A stretch of 64,000 nucleotides of DNA, taken from contig DAIMYJ010000001.1 in the NCBI GenBank assembly GCA_036734545.1, forward strand, positions 1 through 64,000, written 5' to 3'. This DNA comes from UBA7236 sp036734545. Its GTDB lineage: Bacteria; Bacteroidota; Bacteroidia; Chitinophagales; BACL12. Under the pieces are notes generated by a model. The model was given only the letters and a program-made list of their open reading frames with translations, was not told where the DNA came from and did not search any database. Below, in pieces: positions 19,456 through 27,234 of the stretch. Each line of letters begins with the position of its first letter. Within the stretch, counting starts at the first letter, position 1. A program made the translations under genes and the position numbers.

Positions 19456-20538
19456 TCAGAGCACAGGCTGCATCCAGCCATGGCGGTCTTCTGTGAGGCC
19501 TTTGCGGATGGACCACAATTCCTTCTTGAGCCAGTTACTCACCACGCGATCCTCAACAGGCGGCAGTGGATATTCCACATCGTTGTAGCCGATCACACCG
19601 ATCGGCGCTACTGTGGCAGCTGTACCGGTGCCAAAGGCATCCTTCAGTCTGCCGCTACGCTGTGCATCCAGGAGTTCCTGAATGGTAACATCCCGCACCT
19701 CTACCTTATAGCCGGCATCACGCAGCAACTGCAGGCACGAGTCACGGGTCACCCCTTTCAGGATGGTGCCCTCTTCTGTCGGGATGGTGATCACCGTGTC
19801 ATCGATCTGCACGAATACGTTCATGGTGCCGATCTCCTGAAGACGGTTGTGGGTCACTCCATCGATCCACAGCATCTGGTCATAGCCTTTCTTGCGGATC
19901 TCCATAAGCGGTTTCATGGTGGCGCCGTAGTTACCGGCAGCCTTTACTGCGCCGGTTCCGCCGGGGAATGCGCGAATGAACTCCTCCTGCATATACACAC
20001 GCACGGGTTTGGCGTAATACCGCGCTACAGGACAACAGAATATGATGAATTTGAACGTGTCGGAAGGTTTGATACCCACAAAATCGTCGGTGGCGAATAC
20101 GAAGGGACGGATATACAAAGAGCCATCCTCGGTATCAGGTATCCAATTCGCATCCAGCTTGACCAGTGCATGCAGGGCATCCATGAACAACTCTTCAGGG
20201 ATCTCCGGCATGGCCATGCGGTCGCAGGATTCATTCAGTCGGCGGAAATTAGCGTCCGGACGGAACAGCATAGGCTTGCCATCAACGGTTTTGAACGCCT
20301 TCATGCCTTCAAACACTGCCTGACCGTAATGCAGCGCCGAAGTGGCCGGATGCAAAGCGATCCTGCCCAAAGGGCGAATGGTGCAATTGGTCCATTTCCC
20401 ATCGATATAATCAGCCTCGAACATATGGTCTGTAAAGACCTTGCCAAACTGCAGTTCGTCGAAATTGACGGCATCTATATGGGAAACAGAGGCCTTGGTG
20501 ATCTCAATGGGATAGGCGGATTGAACGGTTACGGTCAT
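19456..20538 (-). CDS. ilvE: Branched-chain amino acid aminotransferase
   Basis: PLP-dependent fold-type IV transaminase interconverting Leu/Ile/Val and their 2-oxo acids using 2-oxoglutarate/glutamate. Length 360 aa fits the longer BCAT group also found in eukaryotes, rather than the roughly 310-aa E. coli type. Visible are HYGQAVFEGMKAF (70-82), SLYIRPFVFAT (140-150), the PLP Lys199 in GAVKAAGNYGA, and the C-terminal GTGTAATVAPIG phosphate-binding segment. It stands alone on the minus strand between two plus-strand groups, 8 bp from the stop of the OmpA-domain gene, with no other Ile/Leu/Val biosynthesis gene in the window. No leader peptide or T-box is seen upstream. Confidence 0.95.
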   Translation of the reverse strand: MTVTVQSAYPIEITKASVSHIDAVNFDELQFGKVFTDHMFEADYIDGKWTNCTIRPLGRIALHPATSALHYGQAVFEGMKAFKTVDGKPMLFRPDANFRRLNESCDRMAMPEIPEELFMDALHALVKLDANWIPDTEDGSLYIRPFVFATDDFVGIKPSDTFKFIIFCCPVARYYAKPVRVYMQEEFIRAFPGGTGAVKAAGNYGATMKPLMEIRKKGYDQMLWIDGVTHNRLQEIGTMNVFVQIDDTVITIPTEEGTILKGVTRDSCLQLLRDAGYKVEVRDVTIQELLDAQRSGRLKDAFGTGTAATVAPIGVIGYNDVEYPLPPVEDRVVSNWLKKELWSIRKGLTEDRHGWMQPVL

Positions 20539-20605
20539 AATGTTGAAAACAGGCGGTTCAGTTAATTCGGTACCTTGTAAATTTACCTCCGGCTAACATA
20601 CTCCC

Positions 20606-21091
20606 ATGCCTGAAAAACTGCGATTCGAAGGAGCTTTATTGGATGAAACGGCGTATCTTATCCCGGATGCCACAAAACTAACAATATCGCCGACAATTGC
20701 CAATGACCTTACTCACATCGTAGCGCCTCCGGTCGAAACGCTGATGATCTATAAACCCGCCGACGGCAACGCTGTCAGCGATAAAGGTCGCGTAGCCATG
20801 GAGCGCCTGATGGCCGCTCTGAAGCAACCGGAGGGCTCCGTTAAGCTGGTCAACATCCTGGAACACCCCGGCCTCAGCATCGTGCAGATCACCCGAGCAG
20901 CCAATATCCGTAACCTTATCCTACTGGGAGTCGACCTCAACATGCTTAACATTTCGATGGAGATAACTCTTTACAAGCCATTCATTTTTAATAAGTTAAA
21001 TATTCTTGCAGCCGATAGTCTGGAAGTGATCGCCGAGGAGGACAAGAAGCTCCTTTGGGGCCGTTTACAACAAATGTTCCGATTGACATGA
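20606..21091 (+). CDS. Conserved protein of unknown function coupled to RdgB
   Basis: Soluble 161-aa protein that I do not recognise with certainty. It lacks a signal peptide or membrane helices. It looks alpha/beta: a central VETLMIYKP strand, a helix GRVAMERLMAALK, a strand VKLVNILEH, and a C-terminal segment LEVIAEEDKKLLWGRLQQMF. Its stop overlaps the start of the pyrophosphatase gene in ATGA, so the two are translationally coupled. The layout of a Rossmann-like core ending in a helix with a Trp (LWGRLQQ) recalls the HolD psi subunit of DNA polymerase III, but this is only a visual resemblance. Confidence 0.75.
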   Translation: MPEKLRFEGALLDETAYLIPDATKLTISPTIANDLTHIVAPPVETLMIYKPADGNAVSDKGRVAMERLMAALKQPEGSVKLVNILEHPGLSIVQITRAANIRNLILLGVDLNMLNISMEITLYKPFIFNKLNILAADSLEVIAEEDKKLLWGRLQQMFRLT

Positions 21092-21666
21092 CCGATCTGG
21101 TTTTTGCCACTGCCAATCCTCATAAGGTAAAAGAAGTGCAGGCACTGCTGCCGTCGGGCTTTCACCTGCGCGGGTTGCGCGATATCGGTTGCCTGGAAGA
21201 ACTCCCGGAAACACATGATACGATCCCTGAAAACAGCCTGGAAAAAGCCATGTATGTCCACCGGAAGTTCGGGGTGGATTGTTTTGCCGAGGATACGGGT
21301 CTCGAAGTGGAGGCGCTGGGCGGTGAACCGGGGGTGCATACGGCACACTATGGCGGAACACGTGATGCTGAGGCCAATATGCATCTGCTGCTACTGAACC
21401 TGCGGGGTGAAAACGACCGCAGTGCGCGTTTCAGGACGGTATTCACCCTGATCAGACAGGGCGCGGTGCACCAATTCACGGGAATTGTGACAGGACATAT
21501 CGCCACGGAACCTCGCGGAAACAAGGGATTCGGCTATGACCCGATATTCATTCCCGACGGCTACAGCCTTACGTTTGCCGAGATGGAACCGGACGAAAAA
21601 TCCGGGATCAGCCACAGGGCAAAAGCTTTTGCACAACTGACAGCCTTTTTAGCAGCCGGATTTTGA
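21088..21666 (+). CDS. rdgB: RdgB/HAM1-family non-canonical purine NTP pyrophosphatase
   Basis: Hydrolyses dITP, XTP and ITP to the monophosphates, cleaning the nucleotide pool. ATG at 21088 (overlapping the previous stop as ATGA) begins the family's typical N-terminus LVFATANPHKVKEVQ and gives 192 aa, matching the family; an upstream in-frame ATG at 21055 lies inside the preceding gene and is rejected. Further signatures are FAEDTGLEVEALGGEPGVHT, the metal and substrate loop, and GFGYDPIFIPDGY, ending with SHRAKAF. All key motifs are present. Confidence 0.95.
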   Translation: MTDLVFATANPHKVKEVQALLPSGFHLRGLRDIGCLEELPETHDTIPENSLEKAMYVHRKFGVDCFAEDTGLEVEALGGEPGVHTAHYGGTRDAEANMHLLLLNLRGENDRSARFRTVFTLIRQGAVHQFTGIVTGHIATEPRGNKGFGYDPIFIPDGYSLTFAEMEPDEKSGISHRAKAFAQLTAFLAAGF

Positions 21667-21692
21667 AATTCAAATGTTAATATTTACCTTAA
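21662..21692 (+). promoter_or_regulatory. Weak candidate promoter for the ECF sigma gene
   Basis: TTTG at 21662-21665, a 19-nt spacer, then TACCTTAA at 21685-21692, about 31 nt before the sigma factor ATG. The -7 part matches TAnnTTTG only partly. Confidence 0.28.
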
Positions 21693-21723
21693 CGGTGCAA
21701 ACTCATCCGTTAAATCATTCGCT

Positions 21724-22302
21724 ATGAAGCGTATCCGAATCGACAGAGCTATTTCAGAGGACGACCTGATAAGACAGTGCCTAAAAGGCGACAGAGTTTC
21801 ACAAAAGCTCCTGTATGACCGCTTCTGCTCAAAAATGTTTGGTGTGTGTTTGCGCTATGCCCCTGATTATCAGTCCGCTGAGGATATTCTGCAGGAAGGA
21901 TTCATCAAAGCCTTCCGTCATCTGGAAAGATTCCGTTTCGAAGGCAGTTTTGAAGGGTGGTTGCGCAAGATCATGGTGAATACGGCCATTGAAGTGCACA
22001 GAAGGAAGAATATCCTTTACCCCATTCTGGATGTTGAACAAACAGAGGTGGAGTTTTACGATGAGAATGCCCTGGATAAGCTGGCTGCAGGGGATCTGAT
22101 GCAAATGATCGAAAGCCTCTCCCCGGGTTATCGCACCGTTTTCAGTCTCTATGCCATAGAAGGATTTTCACATAAAGAGATAGCCGAGCAACTAAACATC
22201 AGTGAAGGCACGTCTAAGAGTCAATTGGCACGTGCCAGGTACATACTGATGGAAATGGTAGAACAACGAACAGGCCTGAAACGCAAAGCAAGTGGAGAAT
22301 AA
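21724..22302 (+). CDS. ECF-subfamily RNA polymerase sigma factor
   Basis: Sigma-70 family group IV factor of 192 aa. Region 2 (about residues 15-90) contains YDRFCSKMFGVCLRY, SAEDILQEGFIKAF and FEGWLRKIMVNTAIE. Region 4 (about 125-182) contains YRTVFSLYAIEGFSHKEIAEQLNISEG-type helix-turn-helix residues followed by TSKSQLARAR. There is no region 3 or 1.1, as expected for ECF sigmas. The next gene starts inside its last codons (11-bp overlap) and begins like an anti-sigma factor, so the pair is probably a sensor/effector unit for envelope signals. The promoter it recognises, and whether it drives its own operon, cannot be told from the sequence. Confidence 0.95.
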   Translation: MKRIRIDRAISEDDLIRQCLKGDRVSQKLLYDRFCSKMFGVCLRYAPDYQSAEDILQEGFIKAFRHLERFRFEGSFEGWLRKIMVNTAIEVHRRKNILYPILDVEQTEVEFYDENALDKLAAGDLMQMIESLSPGYRTVFSLYAIEGFSHKEIAEQLNISEGTSKSQLARARYILMEMVEQRTGLKRKASGE

Positions 22303-23527
22303 CCACCATATCGACAGGATCTTCCGGTCCGGTGTTGAGCGATATGAGTTGAGGCCGTCCGACGATGTGTGGAACCGCATCGAACAGGAACTGAGCCAGA
22401 CCTCCGCAAAAACACACCGCACCATACCTGCTGCCAGGTATGCAGCACTTTTTATGCTCTTCCTGGCCGTTACCCTGTTGTCTACACCATTCGGCAACCC
22501 TTCCCTCTCCCTGTCGCCTGTATCTTCCCCTGAACCGGCACTGGCCGCTTCTGAACAAATACTGAATACGACAGCCATTCAGGCTACGGCCTCAACTTCT
22601 GTGGCCAGGCAATTACCTGTGCAGGCTTCCGCTATAGCCCGATTCACTCAGGAGATCCCTTCAGAACCGCAGGTGATGGAAACTTTCGCCTCCATCGCTA
22701 TACCCCCTGTTACCGATCAGGAGGAATTCATTTTCCTGCCACCACTGCCGGAGGATGAAGAAGTCTTCGCTCAAAATCAGGATATTTTTGAACGGGTATA
22801 CAACATGGCTGAACCGATCGATATGATGGGCTTCTCTTATATCGGACAGGAACCTGAAGATCAGGAACTGGAAGTGATGGATGCGCCCACCTATAAAGCG
22901 CGCTACAGGGATATGGATATGCGCGGCATGTATATCGGTGTGGCTGCCAGTTATAATCAGGTATCCATCCTGGAATACGGTAACGTGTTCAAGGGCACCC
23001 GTCCGATACAACCTTCTCTCAAATTCGGTCATACCAAAGGCGTGAAGGTGGGATACAACATCAATAACAACTTCGGTATCGAAGCAGAATATGTGTATAA
23101 TGCCGTTCAGGGACAAAACTACGTGATGTCGGAAGACGATGAGATCGTGGAAAAATCACTTTCGCTGAATTATGACCTCATTCCCGTTACTGCAAAAGTG
23201 AAGGTTGGACGCATATCTGACCTGACAGATAAACCCATTGTGTTGAATTATACGGCCGGCGTTCAATACGGTATGCTGCGTGAAGCTCGCATGCCACAGG
23301 ACAAGCGATATGAAGAATCCGCCGAGGAGTTATTTAAGCACAATGATGTTTCCGTAGTACTGGGTCTCGAATATGACGTATACCTGCAGGACAACCTGGT
23401 GGTATCTGCCGGTGCTCGCGGAACATTCTCCAACGATATTAGCACCCATATAGAACCGCTCAATGATTACGCCAAGCGAAACTTTGTTTTTGGCCTCCGT
23501 GCCGGCGTAAGTTATGTATTCCGGTAG
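22292..23527 (+). CDS. Membrane-anchored outer-membrane beta-barrel protein with anti-sigma-like N-terminus
   Basis: Protein of 411 aa starting at GTG 22292, overlapping the sigma gene by 11 bp. Residues 1-45 are cytoplasm-like and contain DDVWNRIEQELSQ, a pattern usual at the start of Bacteroidota anti-sigma/OMP proteins. Residues about 48-66 form one membrane helix with no cleavable signal. A long Pro/Ala/Ser/Glu-rich linker (about 70-200) follows, then a C-terminal porin-like barrel (about 208-411; GMYIGVAASYNQV, alternating hydrophobic strands, final residue pattern VSYVFR with the terminal aromatic). The architecture would link the inner membrane to the outer membrane across the periplasm and could regulate the sigma factor directly. 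That role is inferred from the overlap and the N-terminus; binding to the sigma factor is not shown by the sequence. Confidence 0.82.
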   Translation: MENNHHIDRIFRSGVERYELRPSDDVWNRIEQELSQTSAKTHRTIPAARYAALFMLFLAVTLLSTPFGNPSLSLSPVSSPEPALAASEQILNTTAIQATASTSVARQLPVQASAIARFTQEIPSEPQVMETFASIAIPPVTDQEEFIFLPPLPEDEEVFAQNQDIFERVYNMAEPIDMMGFSYIGQEPEDQELEVMDAPTYKARYRDMDMRGMYIGVAASYNQVSILEYGNVFKGTRPIQPSLKFGHTKGVKVGYNINNNFGIEAEYVYNAVQGQNYVMSEDDEIVEKSLSLNYDLIPVTAKVKVGRISDLTDKPIVLNYTAGVQYGMLREARMPQDKRYEESAEELFKHNDVSVVLGLEYDVYLQDNLVVSAGARGTFSNDISTHIEPLNDYAKRNFVFGLRAGVSYVFR

Positions 23528-23556
23528 TACGCCCGTTCCCTCTTTCCTGCTGAGTA

Positions 23557-26037
23557 ATGATCAAGTGGTTAATGCCCTTTTTGTGCGGATGGATCCTCCT
23601 GGGCACACATGCGTCGTACGGTTCCGGCATCGTGGAAGGATATGTCACCGACTCGCTGAACCAGCCACTTCCGTTTTGTAATGTGTATTTGCGCAATTCA
23701 GGGTACGCCGGCGTGACCAATGAACAGGGATACTATCGACTGCAGGCACCTGAGGGTGAGTACACCATTGTCTTTCAATTCATCGGTTATCAGCGGCAGG
23801 AACGACCTATTGTGCTCACAACCACCCCGCTGCGACTGGATATCGTTTTGCAAGCCGAACTGATGGAGCTGGAGACGCTGGTGGTGAGTGCCAACCGTGA
23901 AGACCCCGCCTACCCGATCATCCGCAAAGCCATAGAAAAAAGAGCTGCACATCTCGAAGAGATCAATGCCTTCACCTGCTCGGTGTATATGAAGGGATTA
24001 CAAAAACTCACTGAGGCACCTGAACAGCTGATGGGGGTCAAGCTTAACACCATTCTTGATGTTGACTCAAACAATACCGGTATCGTGTATTTGTCTGAAT
24101 CCTCTTCCACCTTTCATTTTCAGCAACCCGATAAAACCCGCGAGATCATGCACGCCTCGCTGGTAAGCGGCAGTAATTCGAGTTTCAGCTGGAATGATGC
24201 GGCCAGTATGCAGATGAACTTCTATAAGAACCTGGAGACGTTGGAAGGGTTCTCCCAACGCGGTTTTGTTTCTCCGGTGGCGGATAATGCGCTTTTCTTT
24301 TACACCTACCGACTGATCCACCAGACCACAGATCAACAGCATACGATCTACACGATAGAGGTAACACCTAAACGAAAGACCGACCCGGTGTATCAGGGAA
24401 TTATTTATATCACTGACGACGACTATCGTTTTACCGGTGTGCAGCTGGAGTTGAGTAAATCGAATGGCATTGAGTTCATTGATACATTCCGCGTGGAGCA
24501 GGAATATTATTATGCAGATCCTCAGCATTTGGTGTTGCTGTCCAATAAATTCAGTTTCAATTACAACTTTTTCGGCATTCAGGGCAACGGATATTTTCAC
24601 GGTTATTACAGTAATTACACCATTGAACCTGTATTCCCGGCCGGATTCTTTACCGGTGAACGCACACGCATTGAGTCCGGAGCCAATCAACAGGATTCCC
24701 TGTATTGGAGTACTATTCGGCCGATGCAGCTGACCCGGGAGGAAACGGATGATTACCTCAAAAAGGAATCCCTTGCCCAAAGAAAGGAAACGCTGGCTTA
24801 TCAGGATTCTGCCGATCGGGTATTCAACAGCTTTCGCTGGAGTCATCTCATTGGCGGATATATCTATCGCAGTACGCCTAAGAAGATTCAGATCTCTACC
24901 AACCCGATCTTTGATCTCCTACAGTTCAATACGGTGGAAGGGTATGTGATACAGCCTGCTGTCACCATCAGCAAGCAATTGGATACACGCCGACGGATAG
25001 CCATGGAAACCGTTTTACGTTATAGTTCTGCATCACCCGGCCTGATGGCCAATGCGAACATCGTTTACAGGCCTGATCCTTTTACAAAGGCGCGTTACAG
25101 CATCAGCGGCGGCAGTGACATGCGGCAATACAATGCAAGGGGTATCAGTAATCTTTTGAATACTGCGTATACCCTGCTGCTGGAAGAAAATTATTTGAAG
25201 CTGTATGGCCGTGATTACATTCAGGTGGATGCAGAACGGGAATTATGGGCCAATGGATTATATCTTGGCTCCGGGTTGCAATATACCAATCGCTATCGGT
25301 ATTCGAATTCCACAAACCTATCGCCATGGATCGAACAGGCGGACAACGCATTTTCTGACAACAACACTTTTGCCATCGCCGATGCACCGGTTTCGGTTGA
25401 AGGCGAAATGCCGGATATTCTTTCGTGGTATGCAAAAGCAAAGTATGTCATCCGCCAGACCTACATCACCTATCCGGATGAAAAATTCGTGTATGATCCT
25501 GAATATCCGGTTCTCACCGCACAACTGAAATTATCGGCTGCGCCGGCGGCATTTGAACATTATCGGTTTGGCGTGGCTGAGTTTCAAATGGAAGATGTCA
25601 TTCAATTGCGTCTGGCCGGCAGTCTGCAGGTCAGCCTGCGCTCATCCGTGATGTTCAGCGACACCCTGCCTGACATAGCGGATCAGTTGCACGCTGCAGG
25701 CAACGCAACACACTTTAGTCGCCTCGATGAAAATGGGTTCTTTCTTCTCCCCTACTATCTGGCAACCAATGACCGGATGCTGCATACCGCACATGTGGAA
25801 TGGCACACGGATGGTTTCCTGTTCAGAAAGCTGCCGCTGTTCAAACAACTGAAAATGGATCCCGTATTCAGCGTCCATTTTCTGCATAGTCCGGTCACAG
25901 GAGTATACACGGAAATGGCCGCAGGTGTTGAACACCTGTTCAACTTTCTGCGCATCGATGTAGCCTATACGCCCTATTCTTCAGATATTTACACGGACTT
26001 ACCGACATGGCGAATATTGGCAGGCATTGGGTTTTAG
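23557..26037 (+). CDS. DUF5686 family protein with carboxypeptidase-regulatory-like N-domain
   Basis: Exported outer-membrane-associated protein of 826 aa. Signal peptide residues 1-23; a carboxypeptidase-regulatory-like beta-sandwich at about 25-110 (GYVTDSLNQPLPFCNVYL, NEQGYYRLQAPEGEY); then the DUF5686 region (about 115 to the end) with DPAYPIIRKAIEKR and many aromatic alternating strands typical of a large outer-membrane barrel. It follows the sigma/barrel pair by 29 bp and overlaps the next gene by 31 bp, so it may share their transcript and regulation. Biochemical function of DUF5686 proteins is not known to me. Confidence 0.88.
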   Translation: MIKWLMPFLCGWILLGTHASYGSGIVEGYVTDSLNQPLPFCNVYLRNSGYAGVTNEQGYYRLQAPEGEYTIVFQFIGYQRQERPIVLTTTPLRLDIVLQAELMELETLVVSANREDPAYPIIRKAIEKRAAHLEEINAFTCSVYMKGLQKLTEAPEQLMGVKLNTILDVDSNNTGIVYLSESSSTFHFQQPDKTREIMHASLVSGSNSSFSWNDAASMQMNFYKNLETLEGFSQRGFVSPVADNALFFYTYRLIHQTTDQQHTIYTIEVTPKRKTDPVYQGIIYITDDDYRFTGVQLELSKSNGIEFIDTFRVEQEYYYADPQHLVLLSNKFSFNYNFFGIQGNGYFHGYYSNYTIEPVFPAGFFTGERTRIESGANQQDSLYWSTIRPMQLTREETDDYLKKESLAQRKETLAYQDSADRVFNSFRWSHLIGGYIYRSTPKKIQISTNPIFDLLQFNTVEGYVIQPAVTISKQLDTRRRIAMETVLRYSSASPGLMANANIVYRPDPFTKARYSISGGSDMRQYNARGISNLLNTAYTLLLEENYLKLYGRDYIQVDAERELWANGLYLGSGLQYTNRYRYSNSTNLSPWIEQADNAFSDNNTFAIADAPVSVEGEMPDILSWYAKAKYVIRQTYITYPDEKFVYDPEYPVLTAQLKLSAAPAAFEHYRFGVAEFQMEDVIQLRLAGSLQVSLRSSVMFSDTLPDIADQLHAAGNATHFSRLDENGFFLLPYYLATNDRMLHTAHVEWHTDGFLFRKLPLFKQLKMDPVFSVHFLHSPVTGVYTEMAAGVEHLFNFLRIDVAYTPYSSDIYTDLPTWRILAGIGF

Positions 26038-26972
26038 TATCGGTTATCTGTGGCATGGCCATGTTGCTCGTGAGCGCATCCGGCAGTCGGTGTCCTGACA
26101 ATAGTACTCCGTTCTCCCCTATTGCTGATCTCGGCGAAAAGTCTTTTGAAGGATTTGCCGGCGGATTATATCCTGAAGGTAATACTATTCCATCACCACA
26201 TTTCACCACGGGTATGCAAAATGCCAGTGCGATCATTCCCCGCGACACTGCAGGGCGACCGGATCAGCACGGCGCCATAGGTATGCTCATCCTCGGTTAC
26301 AGCACGGCTGCGATGACCGGGAGGACATTCAGAGAAATGTATCAGCTCATGCATCCCGAAAGTCCGCTTAAGATCATCATTGGCGCACAGGGCGGACGCG
26401 ATATCAATTCTATGACAGACATCCGCTCGGATTATTGGGACAGCGTAGATGTTTCCATTCGCGCGGCCGGCCTCACCACACGGCAGATACAGGTTATCTG
26501 GATCAGCACGGGTGATATTTTAAGTCATACACTTCCTTTTCCCGATCAGGCCGAAGTGCAAACCGAAAAATACAGAACTGTATTGCAGCATATACGCATA
26601 CGCTATCCGGATGCGCAGATCGTATTTCTTTCCGACAGACCATATGCCGGTTATATCGGCATCGGTGAACCACCCGGCCCGAAGGAACTGGCTGAACCCA
26701 GTGCATACTATCACGGATGGTCGGTGAAATGGGTCATAGAACGCCAGATAACGGGTCAGGCCGGCTACGGTCAGGATTCCATGCCTTTTATCGACTGGGG
26801 CCCTGCATTATGGACAAATGGGACGAAGGGAGATGCCGTTGGATATGACTGGGATTGTAGAGATGCAGGAAAAGGAGGGATACACCCTTCTTCCAAAGGA
26901 AGAATGAAAGAGGCGGCTCGTGCCTACCATTATTTTGCAGCACATCCGTATGCTGCGCAATGGTTCAAATGA
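26007..26972 (+). CDS. Secreted SGNH-hydrolase-like protein
   Basis: Exported protein of 321 aa starting inside the end of the DUF5686 gene (31-bp overlap, different frame). N-terminal signal peptide about 1-26. The body has the order of an SGNH-type esterase: LILGYSTAAMTG where the family has GDS with the nucleophile Ser, GAQGGRDINSM at the block II/III region, and a C-terminal GIHPSSKGRMKEA with the conserved His. The Ser in GYST is a plausible nucleophile and His in GIHP the partner, but the exact GDSL motif is missing, so the substrate and even catalysis are uncertain. Its stop abuts the stop of the convergent minus-strand gene. Confidence 0.78.
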   Translation: MANIGRHWVLVSVICGMAMLLVSASGSRCPDNSTPFSPIADLGEKSFEGFAGGLYPEGNTIPSPHFTTGMQNASAIIPRDTAGRPDQHGAIGMLILGYSTAAMTGRTFREMYQLMHPESPLKIIIGAQGGRDINSMTDIRSDYWDSVDVSIRAAGLTTRQIQVIWISTGDILSHTLPFPDQAEVQTEKYRTVLQHIRIRYPDAQIVFLSDRPYAGYIGIGEPPGPKELAEPSAYYHGWSVKWVIERQITGQAGYGQDSMPFIDWGPALWTNGTKGDAVGYDWDCRDAGKGGIHPSSKGRMKEAARAYHYFAAHPYAAQWFK

Positions 26973-27230
26973 TCACTCGGTCTGCAGTGTTGGCGGTGCT
27001 TCCAACACAGAGCGCACATCATTGTATTTGTATACGGATACGATGACACACACCAGAATGATGAGCAGGCACATCATACGCACTACCCCTCCGTTCAATT
27101 GCTGCCATTCCCTGAAGCTTTCTCTTTTGGTTCGGGCGGTATGCATCCATCCTGCTGCAAAGGCATACAGAACAGCTGCCATGAGGGCGATAAAGCCCAT
27201 GAAGATCACCCATTGATAAAATTCCTGCAT
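26973..27230 (-). CDS. Small two-helix membrane protein
   Basis: Hypothetical inner-membrane protein of 85 aa. Two hydrophobic segments, about residues 7-28 (GFIALMAAVLYAFAAGW) and 52-66 (MCLLIILVCVIVSVY), flank a basic cytoplasmic-type loop (RTKRESFREWQQ). The start lies 4 bp after the stop of the nucleoside transporter gene, so it is cotranscribed with it. No family recognised; it may be an accessory of the transporter, by position only. Confidence 0.72.
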   Translation of the reverse strand: MQEFYQWVIFMGFIALMAAVLYAFAAGWMHTARTKRESFREWQQLNGGVVRMMCLLIILVCVIVSVYKYNDVRSVLEAPPTLQTE

Positions 27231-27234
27231 ACGG

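Noticed and set aside
19480..20565. Plus-strand frame of 361 codons
   Set aside because: Antisense to ilvE over its full length; no signal, domain or promoter of its own.
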